Part shown: piece by piece, positions 16,098 through 24,591 of the stretch
Layout: the number at the start of each line of letters is the position of its first letter
How positions within the stretch are numbered: the stretch's first letter is position 1
The notes under the pieces: model-generated
What the model was told of the DNA's origin: nothing
What the model saw: the letters and a program-made list of their open reading frames with translations, nothing else
Database searches by the model: none
From: Polyangia bacterium
GTDB taxonomy: Bacteria > Myxococcota_A > Polyangia > Nannocystales > Nannocystaceae
NCBI GenBank assembly: GCA_030430565.1
Contig: JAUIKS010000015.1
Span: forward strand, 1 to 64,000
Length of the DNA: 64,000 nt
Reading direction: 5' to 3'
Made by a program: the position numbers and the translations under genes

Positions 16098-17419
16098 GTT
16101 GTTGAGCCCGGGCTCGAGCCAGTTCGCCAGCTCCGGCGACGGGATCGAGCCGTCCTCGTTCACATTCGTGACGTGATAGCTGTGCTGATTCCAGATCCGG
16201 CGCGTCCGCACCCACTGCCCCTGCGCGTCGCCGAACACCCGCACGCCTGTCTGCTTGGTCCCCTCGCAGGTGATGCTCGAGTAGTTGTTCGAGACCGCGA
16301 CGATATCCGCCTGCCCGTCGTTCTCGACATCGGCGACCAGCGGGAACTCGCGCAGCGTGCCGGTGGTGTTGCAGGTCTGCCACAGCACCTCGCCGTCGGT
16401 GCCGCGATAGATCCGCAGGTAGTGCTCGTCGGAGTAGACGACCTCCGCGCTCCCGTCACCGTCGAAGTCGAACACCGAGGAGCCCGTCTGCGCCGAGGAG
16501 CAGTCCTTGGTCTGCTTGATCCACAAGACGGTATCGACATCCGCGACCTGCGGATCCATCAGCTTCGCGCCGTCGAAGACCGCGTAGCCGACCCCGCCCG
16601 CGACCGCGACGTCGGGCGTCCCGTCGCCGTTGAAGTCCGCGACCGTCGGCGGCCCGCCGCCGCCCTTGTAGCCCGCGGAGTTCACCGGGCACAGCGCGTT
16701 GCTCAGCGGACCGTTGATATCGATCCCGTCGCGGATGATCTCGACGTTGCCCGGCATGTTGGGGTCGTGACGCCAGACGATCAGGTGATGGCGGTTGATG
16801 TTGCCGTTGTTGTCGATGACCGCGACCTCGGGCTTGCCGTCCAGGTCGAAGTCACCGATCGCCGGGTGCAGCCCGCCCAGGCTCGTCTCCGCGACCAGGC
16901 CGCCGCCGATGTTGTAGGCCTTCGTCGCGCCGACGATCTCCATCTCGCCGTCGTCGTTGACGTCGAGGCCGGTCACCGTGCCGATCCACTCCGGGATGTC
17001 CAGCTTCGTCGCCCCGGTGGCGCCGTCGAGCATCGCGCGCTCGACCAGCACCTCCGCGAAGCCGTCTCCGTCCATGTCGACGATCGAGGGGTGGATGCAG
17101 CCGCCGGCGTAGGTCGAGGTCCACAGCGGGTTCCCCTCGGCGTCGACCGCCCGCACCTTATTGTTCTCGGTGCACATGACGATCTCGACGCCCGGCTGCC
17201 CGTCGAGATCGCCCGCCGCGATCTCGCGCCCCGGGTGAACCCGATCCGTCCCGGGCTGAAACGCCCACTTCTCGACGATCTCGCCGTCGATGATCGAGAT
17301 CGCGTGCAGCCGGCCGTTGTTGTTGTAGGCGCCCGAGAAGAACTCGTTGAAGAGGATCTCGGGGATGTCCTTCTCGTCGACGACGCCGTCGCAGTTGTCG
17401 TCGTCGAGCTGCACGACGA

Positions 17420-17432
17420 TCGGCGCCATCAT
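17420..17432. repeat. 13-bp direct repeat, left copy
   Basis: tcggcgccatcat, identical to 34226-34238 and in the same orientation; encodes part of VMMAP on the minus strand. Marks the left edge of the RiPP block. Confidence 0.85.
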
Positions 17433-17683
17433 CACCCGGCGCCGTAAGCACCTGAATTCAAAGCCATATCTTGTGGCGCGAGCCGGTGTTCCCGCGATGT
17501 ACCACGGACCGCGAAAGAGCCCCGCGCGCCGCTTCACAAAAAATTCGATGCGTCGGTGATCGAACTCGGAGTCGGCCTGTCTACCCCACCGCGAGCACGA
17601 GGCACCGAGCGACGACGGTATCGCCGCCTATCACCGCCCCGCGCTCGCGTCCCCCGACACCGAACCACGAAAGCGACACCATC
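17433..17683 (+). promoter_or_regulatory. Upstream region of the RiPP cluster
   Basis: This 251-bp stretch before the precursor gene should hold the cluster promoter. An AT-rich patch (cacaaaaaattcga, about 17537-17550) stands out, but I cannot pick a convincing -35/-10 pair. Three short blocks, gtctaccc (17579), tcaccgccccgc (17631) and aaagcgaca (17670), recur in the same order before the toroid gene at 29431. Confidence 0.4.
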
Positions 17684-17875
17684 ATGAACAAGCCCAACAA
17701 CGACGTCCGTATCTCCCTCGACACCGCCCGCGAGCGCGACAACGCTGACAGCGACATCGAGCTCGTCGACATCGACGACCTCCGCGCCGCCTTCGGCGGC
17801 GAGGGCACAGGCCCCGCCCCTGAGCCGCAGGCCGGCATCTACGCCCCCACCCGCATGTGCAGCGGCTGGACCTAA
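17684..17875 (+). CDS. RiPP precursor peptide
   Basis: 63 residues. The leader (1-39) is acidic and ends in a double-glycine site: ELVDIDDLRAAFGG, with Leu33 at -7 and Val28 at -12 relative to the cut after Gly39, the pattern recognised by C39 peptidases; one is encoded at 25369. The predicted 24-residue core is Pro/Gly-rich and ends GIYAPTRMCSGWT, with a single Cys59, dehydratable Thr42, Thr56, Ser60 and Thr63, and a penultimate Trp62. It contains no Asp or Asn. A LanB-type dehydratase, a prenyl-synthase-like protein and a C39 transporter follow on the same strand, which supports the role. The start has only a weak ribosome-binding site (gaaagcg). Being far shorter than its neighbours and the first gene of the block is also typical. 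Confidence 0.82.
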   Translation: MNKPNNDVRISLDTARERDNADSDIELVDIDDLRAAFGGEGTGPAPEPQAGIYAPTRMCSGWT

Positions 17876-17961
17876 GTTCACCTCGCGGGGGGCGGCGCTG
17901 CGGCGTCGCCCCTCGCGCTCCCCTACCTCCCCAACGCTCCCCCCGACCCCTCCAACAGACC

Positions 17962-18987
17962 ATGCAGCTCCCCCGCCCCCAGAACGCGCACGACCTCGAG
18001 TCCCTGGTCACGGGCTGTGACGCGCGCGTGCGCCGAGCGCTCGACGATCCGCGGATCTCGACCGCGCTGCGCCCGACGCTGCTCGCCTACTGGAACACGG
18101 TGCGCGGCTCGGATCAGCAGCGCCAGCGCGAGCACGCGGGGCTCTCGACGATCGCGGCGATCTTCCTGCTCGTGGCCCTCAGCGAGGGCGTCACGAGCTT
18201 CGACGAGACGCTGCTCGAGGCGGCCGCCGGCTGCGAGCTCTACGTGCTCAGCGTCTCGATGTTCGACGCGATCCAAGACGACGAGCTCGAGCCGCCGCTG
18301 TCGCAGCTCGGCGCGGCGCGGGTCAGCAACGCCGCGCTGATCGTCTTCGTGCTCGCCTGTGATCGCATCATGCAGCTCGGCGATCGCGTCGACCCTGACG
18401 CGCGCGCGCGCCTGCGTGAGCTGGTGCTCGATCGTTCGCTGCTCTCTGGGCGCGGACAAGATCGCGACCTCGCGCGCGCGCTCCCTGACAGCGTCGAGGC
18501 GGCCGCGACGCAGGCCCAGGACAAGACGGCCGCGATCCCGATGACGGCCGAGCTCGCCGCGATGGCGGTCGGCTGCGACGCGGATCGGATCGCGCTGTAC
18601 CGCCGCCTCGGTCGCCAGAGCGCGCTGGTGCGGCAGGCCGGCAACGACCTGCGCGACCTGTTCGGAAAGCGCAGCAGCGACGACCTCGAGTCGGGCACCT
18701 GGTCGCTGCCGCTGGTCGCGTTCTGGCGCGGCGCCAGCGCGGCGCAGCGCCGAGAATTCACCGCGCTCCGCGAGGCGCTCCCAGGCAGCGTCGCGGCGCT
18801 TCGCCAGCTGCTGTTCACCTCCGGGGCCGTGTCGACGACCGCGCGGGTGATGGAGCGCGCGCGGCTCGACATCCACGCCACCCTGGGCGCGCTCGAGCGT
18901 GAAGACGCTCCCGTCGCGCTGCTCGGCGCGCTCGCCGACACGGCCACCGCGCGCCTGTACTCGCGCACAAAAGGAACCAAGAGATGA
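17962..18987 (+). CDS. Isoprenyl diphosphate synthase-fold protein (ComQ-like)
   Basis: 341 residues, all-helical, starting at ATG 17962. Polyprenyl-synthase hallmarks appear in order: an Asp-rich first motif FDAIQDDE (Asp102, Asp106, Asp107), GQDRD (165-169), KT at 188-189 and QAGNDLRDL (225-233, second Asp motif), then the SGTWSLPLVAFW turn seen as 'K/R-TLPL' in relatives. The first motif is DxxxDD rather than DDxxD, as in divergent members such as ComQ, which uses a bound isoprenoid to modify Trp of the ComX pheromone. Coming directly after a precursor whose penultimate residue is Trp (with Cys nearby), it may prenylate the peptide; making a free polyprenyl diphosphate is the alternative. 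Its stop overlaps the next start (ATGA). Confidence 0.78.
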   Translation: MQLPRPQNAHDLESLVTGCDARVRRALDDPRISTALRPTLLAYWNTVRGSDQQRQREHAGLSTIAAIFLLVALSEGVTSFDETLLEAAAGCELYVLSVSMFDAIQDDELEPPLSQLGAARVSNAALIVFVLACDRIMQLGDRVDPDARARLRELVLDRSLLSGRGQDRDLARALPDSVEAAATQAQDKTAAIPMTAELAAMAVGCDADRIALYRRLGRQSALVRQAGNDLRDLFGKRSSDDLESGTWSLPLVAFWRGASAAQRREFTALREALPGSVAALRQLLFTSGAVSTTARVMERARLDIHATLGALEREDAPVALLGALADTATARLYSRTKGTKR

Positions 18988-20474
18988 CCCAAGAGACCTC
19001 TCTGTCCTCGACCCCTCTGCGGCTGCGCCTGCGCGAGGATGTCGAGCTCACGCTGATCTACGACGACCGCACGCCCTTCGGCGCCGGCTTCACGGGCCTG
19101 TGCGACGCGCTGCTGCAGCGGACCTGCGCGCCCTTCGAGCGCGAGCTCAAGCGCGTCGGGACCGACCGCGTGGAGGCGCTGGCGAAGGAGTGGATGCCCC
19201 GGATCATGGGCCCGCGCGCGCTCGGTCGCCTGTACACCGGCCCGCGGACGCTGCGCGAGGACTGCCTCTACCCGAAGACGGAGCTGGTGACCCCGGTCGC
19301 GCTCGAGCTCAAGATCCCCGACCGGGCCGGCGGGCGTCGCCGCGTGCTGCTTCGCCTCGACGCGCGCGCGCGCTGCCAGCTCGCGCCGTGGATCGGGCGG
19401 TGGTCACGCGGAGCGGCGCGCCCCCGCGACCCGGCTGCCGCCAGGCTCTGGGACCAGGTCCACGCGGCCGGCGGCTTCGAAGCCGTGGCGCCGCCGAAGC
19501 AGCCGCTGGCGGACGGCGTGACCTTCGTGGGCCACGCGGCGGTCGCGTTTCAGGGCGAGGGCGCGCAGCTGCTGGTCGACCCCTTCTTGCTCCCGCCGTC
19601 GCCCGAGGACCCGCCGGGGATGCGACCGCACACGCCCTGTGACCTCGCCCCGTCTGCGGTGTTCATCACGCACTCGCACCCTGACCACTACGACATCCCG
19701 ACGCTGCTGCGCCTCGGCCACGACACGCCGATCTACGTCCCGGCGGTCCCGCGCGAGACGCTGCTGGCGACGGACATGGTGCTGCGGCTGCGCGAGCTGG
19801 GCTTCTCCAACGTCCGCGCGATGGCGTGGCACGACGAGGCGCGCGTCGGCCCGTTCAAGGTGATCGCGCTGCCGTTTTACGGCGAGCAGCCGACCGACGG
19901 CCGGATCCTGCACCCCGAGGCGCGCAACCTCGGCAACACCTACGTGGTCGAGGGCATGGGGCGCCGCGTCGCCATGCTCGCGGACGCCGGGCGCGACGCG
20001 GCCGGCTGCACGATCGAGCTGGCCGCGTGGGCGCGCGAGCGACATGGCCCTGTGGACATGCTGTTCGGGGGCTACCGCGCCTGGCGACTGCAGCCGATCC
20101 GCTACCTGTTCAGCTCGGTCGCCCGCTACCTCCTGCTCGTGCCGCCCAGCGAGCGCACGCGCTGGCAGAAGATCATGCACGACGCCGACGACCTCGTGGC
20201 GGCGGCCTCGGCCTGGGGCGCGCGCGAGCTGGTGCCCTACGCCAACGGCGGCGCCCCGTGGTTCGCGCGCATCGGCCTCGGGCCGCACGGCACCGACGAG
20301 CGCCCCGATGACCACGACATCGATCCGCCGCTGAGCTGCGTCGAGGAGGCGCTCGCGCGCGCCGGCGCCCACGCGCCGCGCCTGTACCCGATGACGACCG
20401 GCGAGACCTCGCCGCTGACGATGACGATGACGATGACGAGCCGAGGCGACGCGCGCGTCGCCGCGGGGATGTGA
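18984..20474 (+). CDS. Metallo-beta-lactamase-fold hydrolase with extra N-terminal domain
   Basis: 496 residues. Residues 1-about 175 form an uncharacterised mixed domain (LREDVELTLIYDDRTPFGAGFTG...), with no match I recognise. Residues about 175-440 are a UlaG-like metallo-beta-lactamase domain: VTFVGHAAVAFQ, VDPFLLP and the zinc motif HSHPDHYD (His230, His232, Asp234, His235), with further candidate ligands in PFYGEQ and MLADAGRD. The C-terminus ends in a Thr/Met repeat (LTMTMTMTS). Such folds hydrolyse phosphodiesters, thioesters or lactams; within a RiPP cluster the substrate could be a modified or glutamylated peptide. It is translationally coupled to the prenyl-synthase-like gene (4-bp overlap), so the two probably work together. 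Confidence 0.8.
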   Translation: MTQETSLSSTPLRLRLREDVELTLIYDDRTPFGAGFTGLCDALLQRTCAPFERELKRVGTDRVEALAKEWMPRIMGPRALGRLYTGPRTLREDCLYPKTELVTPVALELKIPDRAGGRRRVLLRLDARARCQLAPWIGRWSRGAARPRDPAAARLWDQVHAAGGFEAVAPPKQPLADGVTFVGHAAVAFQGEGAQLLVDPFLLPPSPEDPPGMRPHTPCDLAPSAVFITHSHPDHYDIPTLLRLGHDTPIYVPAVPRETLLATDMVLRLRELGFSNVRAMAWHDEARVGPFKVIALPFYGEQPTDGRILHPEARNLGNTYVVEGMGRRVAMLADAGRDAAGCTIELAAWARERHGPVDMLFGGYRAWRLQPIRYLFSSVARYLLLVPPSERTRWQKIMHDADDLVAAASAWGARELVPYANGGAPWFARIGLGPHGTDERPDDHDIDPPLSCVEEALARAGAHAPRLYPMTTGETSPLTMTMTMTSRGDARVAAGM

Positions 20475-20478
20475 GCCG

Positions 20479-20859
20479 ATGACACAGCAAGACCAACAAC
20501 TGACCGTAGGCGCCCTCGAGGCCGAGTCGGCCGCGCGCCTGCGCGTGCTCCTGGGCGTGCTCGCCGAGGAGGAGCGCGCGCGCCACATGCTCCCCGTGCT
20601 CCGCGACGAGCTCGACGAGCGGACGCGCTGGTACCGGGCGCGCATGGGGCTGGTGCGACGCCACGAGTTCTCGGCCTTCCTCGACTTCGCCGGGCTCACG
20701 CCCAGCGACTTCCGGGCGCAGATGCACACGCTGTGCGCCGTCGCCAAGGTCGGGGGCCTGCGCCGCGCCGAGGTCTCGGCTCGCATGCCGCGCTACCGCG
20801 GCGTGTTCTCGGCGCGCGACTGGCTGCTGCGACGCGAGCTGCGACGGGAGGGCCTGTAA
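20479..20859 (+). CDS. Small helical protein, paralogue A
   Basis: 126 residues, all helical, no signal peptide. The core LRVLLGVLAEEERARHMLPVLRD, then TRWYRARMGLVRRHEFSAFLDFAGLTPSDFRAQM and MPRYRGVFSARDW, is shared almost position for position with the protein at 21728. The WYRxRxGL...FxxFLxxAGLxxxxFxxxM pattern resembles the SurA/PpiC N-terminal helical domain used by peptide-maturation proteins, though this is a motif-level impression only. It may bind the leader or hold the peptide for the modifying enzymes. It starts 4 nt after the previous stop. Confidence 0.72.
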   Translation: MTQQDQQLTVGALEAESAARLRVLLGVLAEEERARHMLPVLRDELDERTRWYRARMGLVRRHEFSAFLDFAGLTPSDFRAQMHTLCAVAKVGGLRRAEVSARMPRYRGVFSARDWLLRRELRREGL

Positions 20860-20861
20860 CG

Positions 20862-21686
20862 ATGGACACGTATCAAAAGCTCGCCCAGTTTCAGCAGCTC
20901 ATGACGCGCGCGCGCGCGCGCCACCCCGCGGGCGCGCTCGCGCGGATCGAGCACGGCTTCGCGGTCATCACCGGCCGCGCGCCGGCGGACTCCGTGCCCA
21001 GGCACCCGCATCAGCGCAGCGGCTTTGTGCTGCGGGATCTCGAGGCGCGGGCCTGGCATGACGCAGGCGCGCTCGAGCAGGTCCGCGCGCTCGAGCGCGG
21101 CTGGGAGGCGATCCGCGACGAGGCGCTGCGCGTGCGCGCGGAGCAGTCCGGCTTCCGCGTCAATAACCAAGACAACGCGCCCCACCGCGGCGCCTGGAAC
21201 ATCTCGCGCATCAAGTCGGTCGGCGGCATCAGCCCGGCCGAGCGCGCGCGCTGGCCGGTGACCTCCGCGGTGCTCGACTCGCTGCCGCGCCTCGGCAAGA
21301 TGGCGATGGTCTCGGCGCTCAACCCGGGGTGCCACATCACGCCACACTGTGGGCCGTGGAACGCGAACCTCACGATCCACCTCCCGCTGGTCGTGCCGCC
21401 CGGCGACTGCGCGCTGCGAGTCGGCGACGAGGCCCGTCGATGGGAGGAGGGCCGCTGCCTGGTGTTCGACGACAGCTTTGAGCACGAGGCCTGGAACCGC
21501 GGCGGCTACACGCGGATGATCCTGCTCGTCGACATCTGGCACCCCAGCCTGAGCGAGGTCGAGATCGAGCTGCTGCAGGCCTTCTCGGACCTGATGGTGA
21601 CGCAGGGCGGCTTCGACGAGGAGGCCGCGCGCCGCGAGGACGCCCGCGTCCGCGGGCGGTGGTGGGTCGAGCGAAAGATCGCGTGA
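20862..21686 (+). CDS. Aspartyl/asparaginyl beta-hydroxylase-like 2-oxoglutarate dioxygenase
   Basis: 274 residues from ATG 20862, 2 nt after the previous stop. The C-terminal two-thirds is an Asp/Asn beta-hydroxylase (AspH) domain: LNPGCHITPHCGPWNANLTIHLPL with iron-ligand candidate His162, the RWEEGRCLVFDDSFEHEAWN block with His208, and Arg218 in YTRMILLVDIWHP for 2-oxoglutarate. From memory, the His-His and His-Arg spacings (46 and 10) equal those of human AspH. The family hydroxylates Asp, Asn or Pro side chains. The predicted core of this cluster has no Asp or Asn but has four Pro (44, 46, 48, 55), so Pro hydroxylation, leader modification or another target is implied. Confidence 0.87.
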   Translation: MDTYQKLAQFQQLMTRARARHPAGALARIEHGFAVITGRAPADSVPRHPHQRSGFVLRDLEARAWHDAGALEQVRALERGWEAIRDEALRVRAEQSGFRVNNQDNAPHRGAWNISRIKSVGGISPAERARWPVTSAVLDSLPRLGKMAMVSALNPGCHITPHCGPWNANLTIHLPLVVPPGDCALRVGDEARRWEEGRCLVFDDSFEHEAWNRGGYTRMILLVDIWHPSLSEVEIELLQAFSDLMVTQGGFDEEAARREDARVRGRWWVERKIA

Positions 21687-21727
21687 TCGAAACCGGCGCG
21701 CCGTGGTCTCTCACCACGGAGCCCGAC

Positions 21728-22117
21728 ATGTACCTCATCGACATCGACGACCACGACGCGCTCCCCGGGGGCCAGACGCGCGCGAGCCTGCGCGCGCGCG
21801 TCCTCCTGGGGGTTCTTGTAGATGCCGAGGCGGCCCGGCTGCAGCTCGAGCCGACCCGCGCCCAGCTCGCAGAGACCACGCGCTGGTTTCGGGCGCAGTT
21901 CGACATGCGTCAGCGCGCCGACGTCGAGGACTTCCTCGCGTTCGCGGGCCTCGATCTGCGCGAGCTCAGCGCCCAGATGCGCACCTTCAGCAACATCAGC
22001 GAGGTCGGGGCCGCGCGCGACGGCGATGTCGCCCGGCTCCTGCCGCGCTACCGCGGGATCCAGCGGGTCGGCGACTGGCACGACCAGCGCCTCGTCGGCG
22101 GGGAGGGCCCGCGATGA
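21728..22117 (+). CDS. Small helical protein, paralogue B
   Basis: 129 residues from ATG 21728 with GGAG 8 nt upstream; a GTG at 21683 overlapping the previous stop (GTGA) is an alternative start. It shares LLGVLxxxExAR, TTRWFRAQFDMRQRADVEDFLAFAGLDLRELSAQM and LLPRYRGIQRVGDW with the protein at 20479, and differs in having an acidic N-terminus (MYLIDIDDHDAL) that resembles the ELVDIDDL part of the precursor leader. The two genes flank the dioxygenase, so they arose by duplication within the cluster and may form a heterodimer. Its stop overlaps the dehydratase start (ATGA). Confidence 0.72.
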   Translation: MYLIDIDDHDALPGGQTRASLRARVLLGVLVDAEAARLQLEPTRAQLAETTRWFRAQFDMRQRADVEDFLAFAGLDLRELSAQMRTFSNISEVGAARDGDVARLLPRYRGIQRVGDWHDQRLVGGEGPR

Positions 22118-24591
22118 CCGCCGCGATCTCGATTGTGTCTCATAAGACAGCTAAGACACACGAGCCCGAGGCGGACGCGGTCGAGCTCGCGCCGGCCGCG
22201 GTGGTCCGCGTCGCCGGCTGGTCGCTCGACGCGGTCCGCGAGCTCGACGACCCGCAGCTCGGCGCGCTCGCCCGCGAGACTACGCCGGGCGGGTCGGGGT
22301 GGCGGGAGTACGTCGCGCGCTACGACGACGCGATCGAGCGCGGGCGCCGGACCCTGTGGGGACGCACCGTCGAGAGCCGACGGTTCATGCGCGCGCTCGC
22401 GGTCGTCAACCCGGCGCTCGCCCGCGGCTTCCTCGGGCGCGTCCTCTCCGAGCGCCGCAACAAGAAAGCGCGTCATCGCGAGACGACGCTGTACCGCTAC
22501 CTCGCGCGCGCGGCCTCGCGGACCGAGCCCTGCGCGCTGTGGACCGGCGTCGCGCTGGCGAGCTGGGGGCCGCGTCGCCGCGTGCGTCGAGCGGCCCCGA
22601 AGTTCTCGGTCGCCCCGGACCTCGCGCCGTTTCGCGCGATCGTCATGGCGCTGGCGGAGCGCGCCCCCTACCCCGCCCGCGGGCGCTACAAGCTCAACCC
22701 CACGCTCACGCGGGGAGCGGACGGCGCGTACAGCTTCTGGACCCCGCCGACGCGCGGCCCGTCGATCAAGCGCCACCTGTCCGTTCGCGCCGGTCTCGAC
22801 GCCTTGCTCAACACGCTCGCCCGCGCCCCCTCGTGGACCGAGGCCGAGGCTGTCCGTGCGCTGGGTACCCGCGGGCTCCCGGCGGCCGCGGTGACGCGGC
22901 TGTTTCACACGCTGCGCGAGCAGGGCGTGCTGGTCGGCGGGCTCGTGTTCCCGCGCCAGTTCACCGACCCGTGGGCTGCCTTGCTCGCGGCGGAGTCCCT
23001 GCTCGATCCATCCCACGTGGCGCCGTGGCGAGCGGCGCGGACGCGGCTCTGCGCGCTCGCCGACTCGCTGCGCGCCCAGCTCGCTAGCTGCGAGGCGAGC
23101 GTGGTCATCGCGATCATGGACCAGGCCCGCGAGGCGCTGCAGTCGCTGTGCGACGCCCTCGAGACGCCGCTGCCCTCGCTCCCGCGCGCGCCGCTTCGCT
23201 GCGACGCGGCCGCGCCCTGGCGGGTCGAGCTCGGCCCCGAGGACGCCGCGCGCCTCGGTCGCGCCTGCGCGGCCGCCAGCCGTCACGAGCACGCCGTCGG
23301 GGTGCGGGCGCCGCTCGTGCGCGCGGCGACGCGGCGGATCCTCGGCGAGGATCAAGATGTCTCTTTGGACACCGTGAAGCCGCTCGCCCGCGCCGCCGCC
23401 GACCCCAGCGGCCTGCTGCAATGGGACACCCTCGTCGATCACCTGGGCGGCGCCCCGGAGCTGCGAGCCCGCGGCGACGCGACGCGACGTATGCTCGCGG
23501 CCGGCGAAGAGCGGCGCTGGAGCGCCTCGACCCCCCCGCGCCCCGCCGGGCCCGCGCTGCAGACCCTCCAGCTCTCCTTCACCCCGCCCGCGCTCGGCGG
23601 CGACGCGCTCGTGCACGGCGTCGGCGTCGACGCGACCTCGGCCTACGCCCGCGTCGCGACGCTGCTCGCCGGCGAGGGCGCGCCGCTCGAGGGCTGGCTC
23701 AAACGCCAGTACCACGCGCTCTCGCGGGCGCTCGGCGTCGACTTCGTGGCGCTCGCCTACGATCACCCGGTCCCCAACGTGCTCGCGCAGCCGCAGCTGT
23801 GGGACGAGACCCTCGATCTCTGGGGCGTGAACGACTCGACGCTGCCCTCGCGCGGCCTCCGGCTCACCCGCGATCCGCACACGGACCTCCCGCTCGCGCG
23901 GCTGCCCGGGCGCGCGCGACCGATCTGCCCGATCGCGCCGACGGCCGCCTCGTTCCCCGCCGGAGATCCCTGCCTGCAGGCGCTGCTGCTGACCTCGCTG
24001 CACGTTCCGCCGGTGGTGCCGGCCGGCGCGCGCGTGGTCCACACGCGCGCGGCCGAGACTGAGGCGCCGCAGCACCAGCCGCGCCTGCGCCTCGAGGATG
24101 ACAGCGTCGTCCGGACGCGGCGTGTCGAGCTGCGCGGCCCGGCGCTCGCGAGCCTGACCGAGACCCGCGGCGCCCACCGCTTCGCGCGCTGGTCTCAGCT
24201 CGCCCACGAGCTCGGGTGGAGCAAGCTGCTGCTGCTCGAGCGCGACGGCTACCCGCCGCTGCTGGTCGACCGCGACAGCCCGCTCGCGATCGAGGCCGCC
24301 TTCGAAGGCGCCGGCAAGACCAAGAGCCTGCGGGTCGAGGAGTTTATCCGCGACGCCTGGATAGGAGACGAAGATGATGATGATGATGACGACACCGACC
24401 ACGACCGCGACCTCAACCCCGCTTGCGACCCCGATCTCGACGCTCGAGGCGCTGCCCGGCGTCACGTCGCCGAGCTCGTCCTGCCCTTCATGCGGCGCGC
24501 CGGCGATCCTCGCGACCTCCGCGAGCGACCTGCGCTGGCTGCAGGTCAACGTCGCCCTGCGCGCCCGGGGCGGATCGCTCCTGCCGGCTGA
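22114..24591 (+). CDS. LanB-type dehydratase, glutamylation (N-terminal) domain protein
   Basis: 825 residues. The family signature YRYLARAASRTEPCALWTGVALASWG (about 128-152) and FMRALAVVNPALARG match the N-terminal domain of class I lanthipeptide dehydratases, which use glutamyl-tRNA to glutamylate Ser/Thr side chains. The region KLNPTLTRGADGAYSFW and LLLLERDGYPPLLVDRDSPLAIEAAF (about 700-750) are typical of its later part. The usual fused elimination domain is absent here and is encoded by the next gene, as in thiopeptide-type split systems. The last about 70 codons (after EDDDDDDDTD) overlap the next gene and look like out-of-frame read-through. Coupled to the upstream gene by ATGA. Confidence 0.85.
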   Translation: MTAAISIVSHKTAKTHEPEADAVELAPAAVVRVAGWSLDAVRELDDPQLGALARETTPGGSGWREYVARYDDAIERGRRTLWGRTVESRRFMRALAVVNPALARGFLGRVLSERRNKKARHRETTLYRYLARAASRTEPCALWTGVALASWGPRRRVRRAAPKFSVAPDLAPFRAIVMALAERAPYPARGRYKLNPTLTRGADGAYSFWTPPTRGPSIKRHLSVRAGLDALLNTLARAPSWTEAEAVRALGTRGLPAAAVTRLFHTLREQGVLVGGLVFPRQFTDPWAALLAAESLLDPSHVAPWRAARTRLCALADSLRAQLASCEASVVIAIMDQAREALQSLCDALETPLPSLPRAPLRCDAAAPWRVELGPEDAARLGRACAAASRHEHAVGVRAPLVRAATRRILGEDQDVSLDTVKPLARAAADPSGLLQWDTLVDHLGGAPELRARGDATRRMLAAGEERRWSASTPPRPAGPALQTLQLSFTPPALGGDALVHGVGVDATSAYARVATLLAGEGAPLEGWLKRQYHALSRALGVDFVALAYDHPVPNVLAQPQLWDETLDLWGVNDSTLPSRGLRLTRDPHTDLPLARLPGRARPICPIAPTAASFPAGDPCLQALLLTSLHVPPVVPAGARVVHTRAAETEAPQHQPRLRLEDDSVVRTRRVELRGPALASLTETRGAHRFARWSQLAHELGWSKLLLLERDGYPPLLVDRDSPLAIEAAFEGAGKTKSLRVEEFIRDAWIGDEDDDDDDDTDHDRDLNPACDPDLDARGAARRHVAELVLPFMRRAGDPRDLRERPALAAGQRRPARPGRIAPAG

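Larger units (their letters stand above)
16086..17432 (-). pseudogene. Middle piece of a split FG-GAP lipoprotein gene
   Basis: About 449 codons of FG-GAP/VCBS-type repeats with Ca-binding-like loops: QLDDDNCDGVVDEKDIPE, VDMDGDGFAEVLVE, GDFDLDGKPEVAVI, ADFNGDGTPDVAVAG, FDFDGDGSAEVVYSD, ADVENDGQADIVAVS. This would form a beta-propeller, as in integrin-alpha-like surface proteins. The open frame runs from 17537 to 16044, but residues before VMMAPIVV and after PGLNNFRQN are unrelated junk, and there is no signal peptide. VMMAP is also where the N-terminal piece (34226-34949) breaks off, and FRQN is where the C-terminal piece begins. It may still be transcribed, but a secreted product cannot come from this piece alone. 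Confidence 0.85.
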
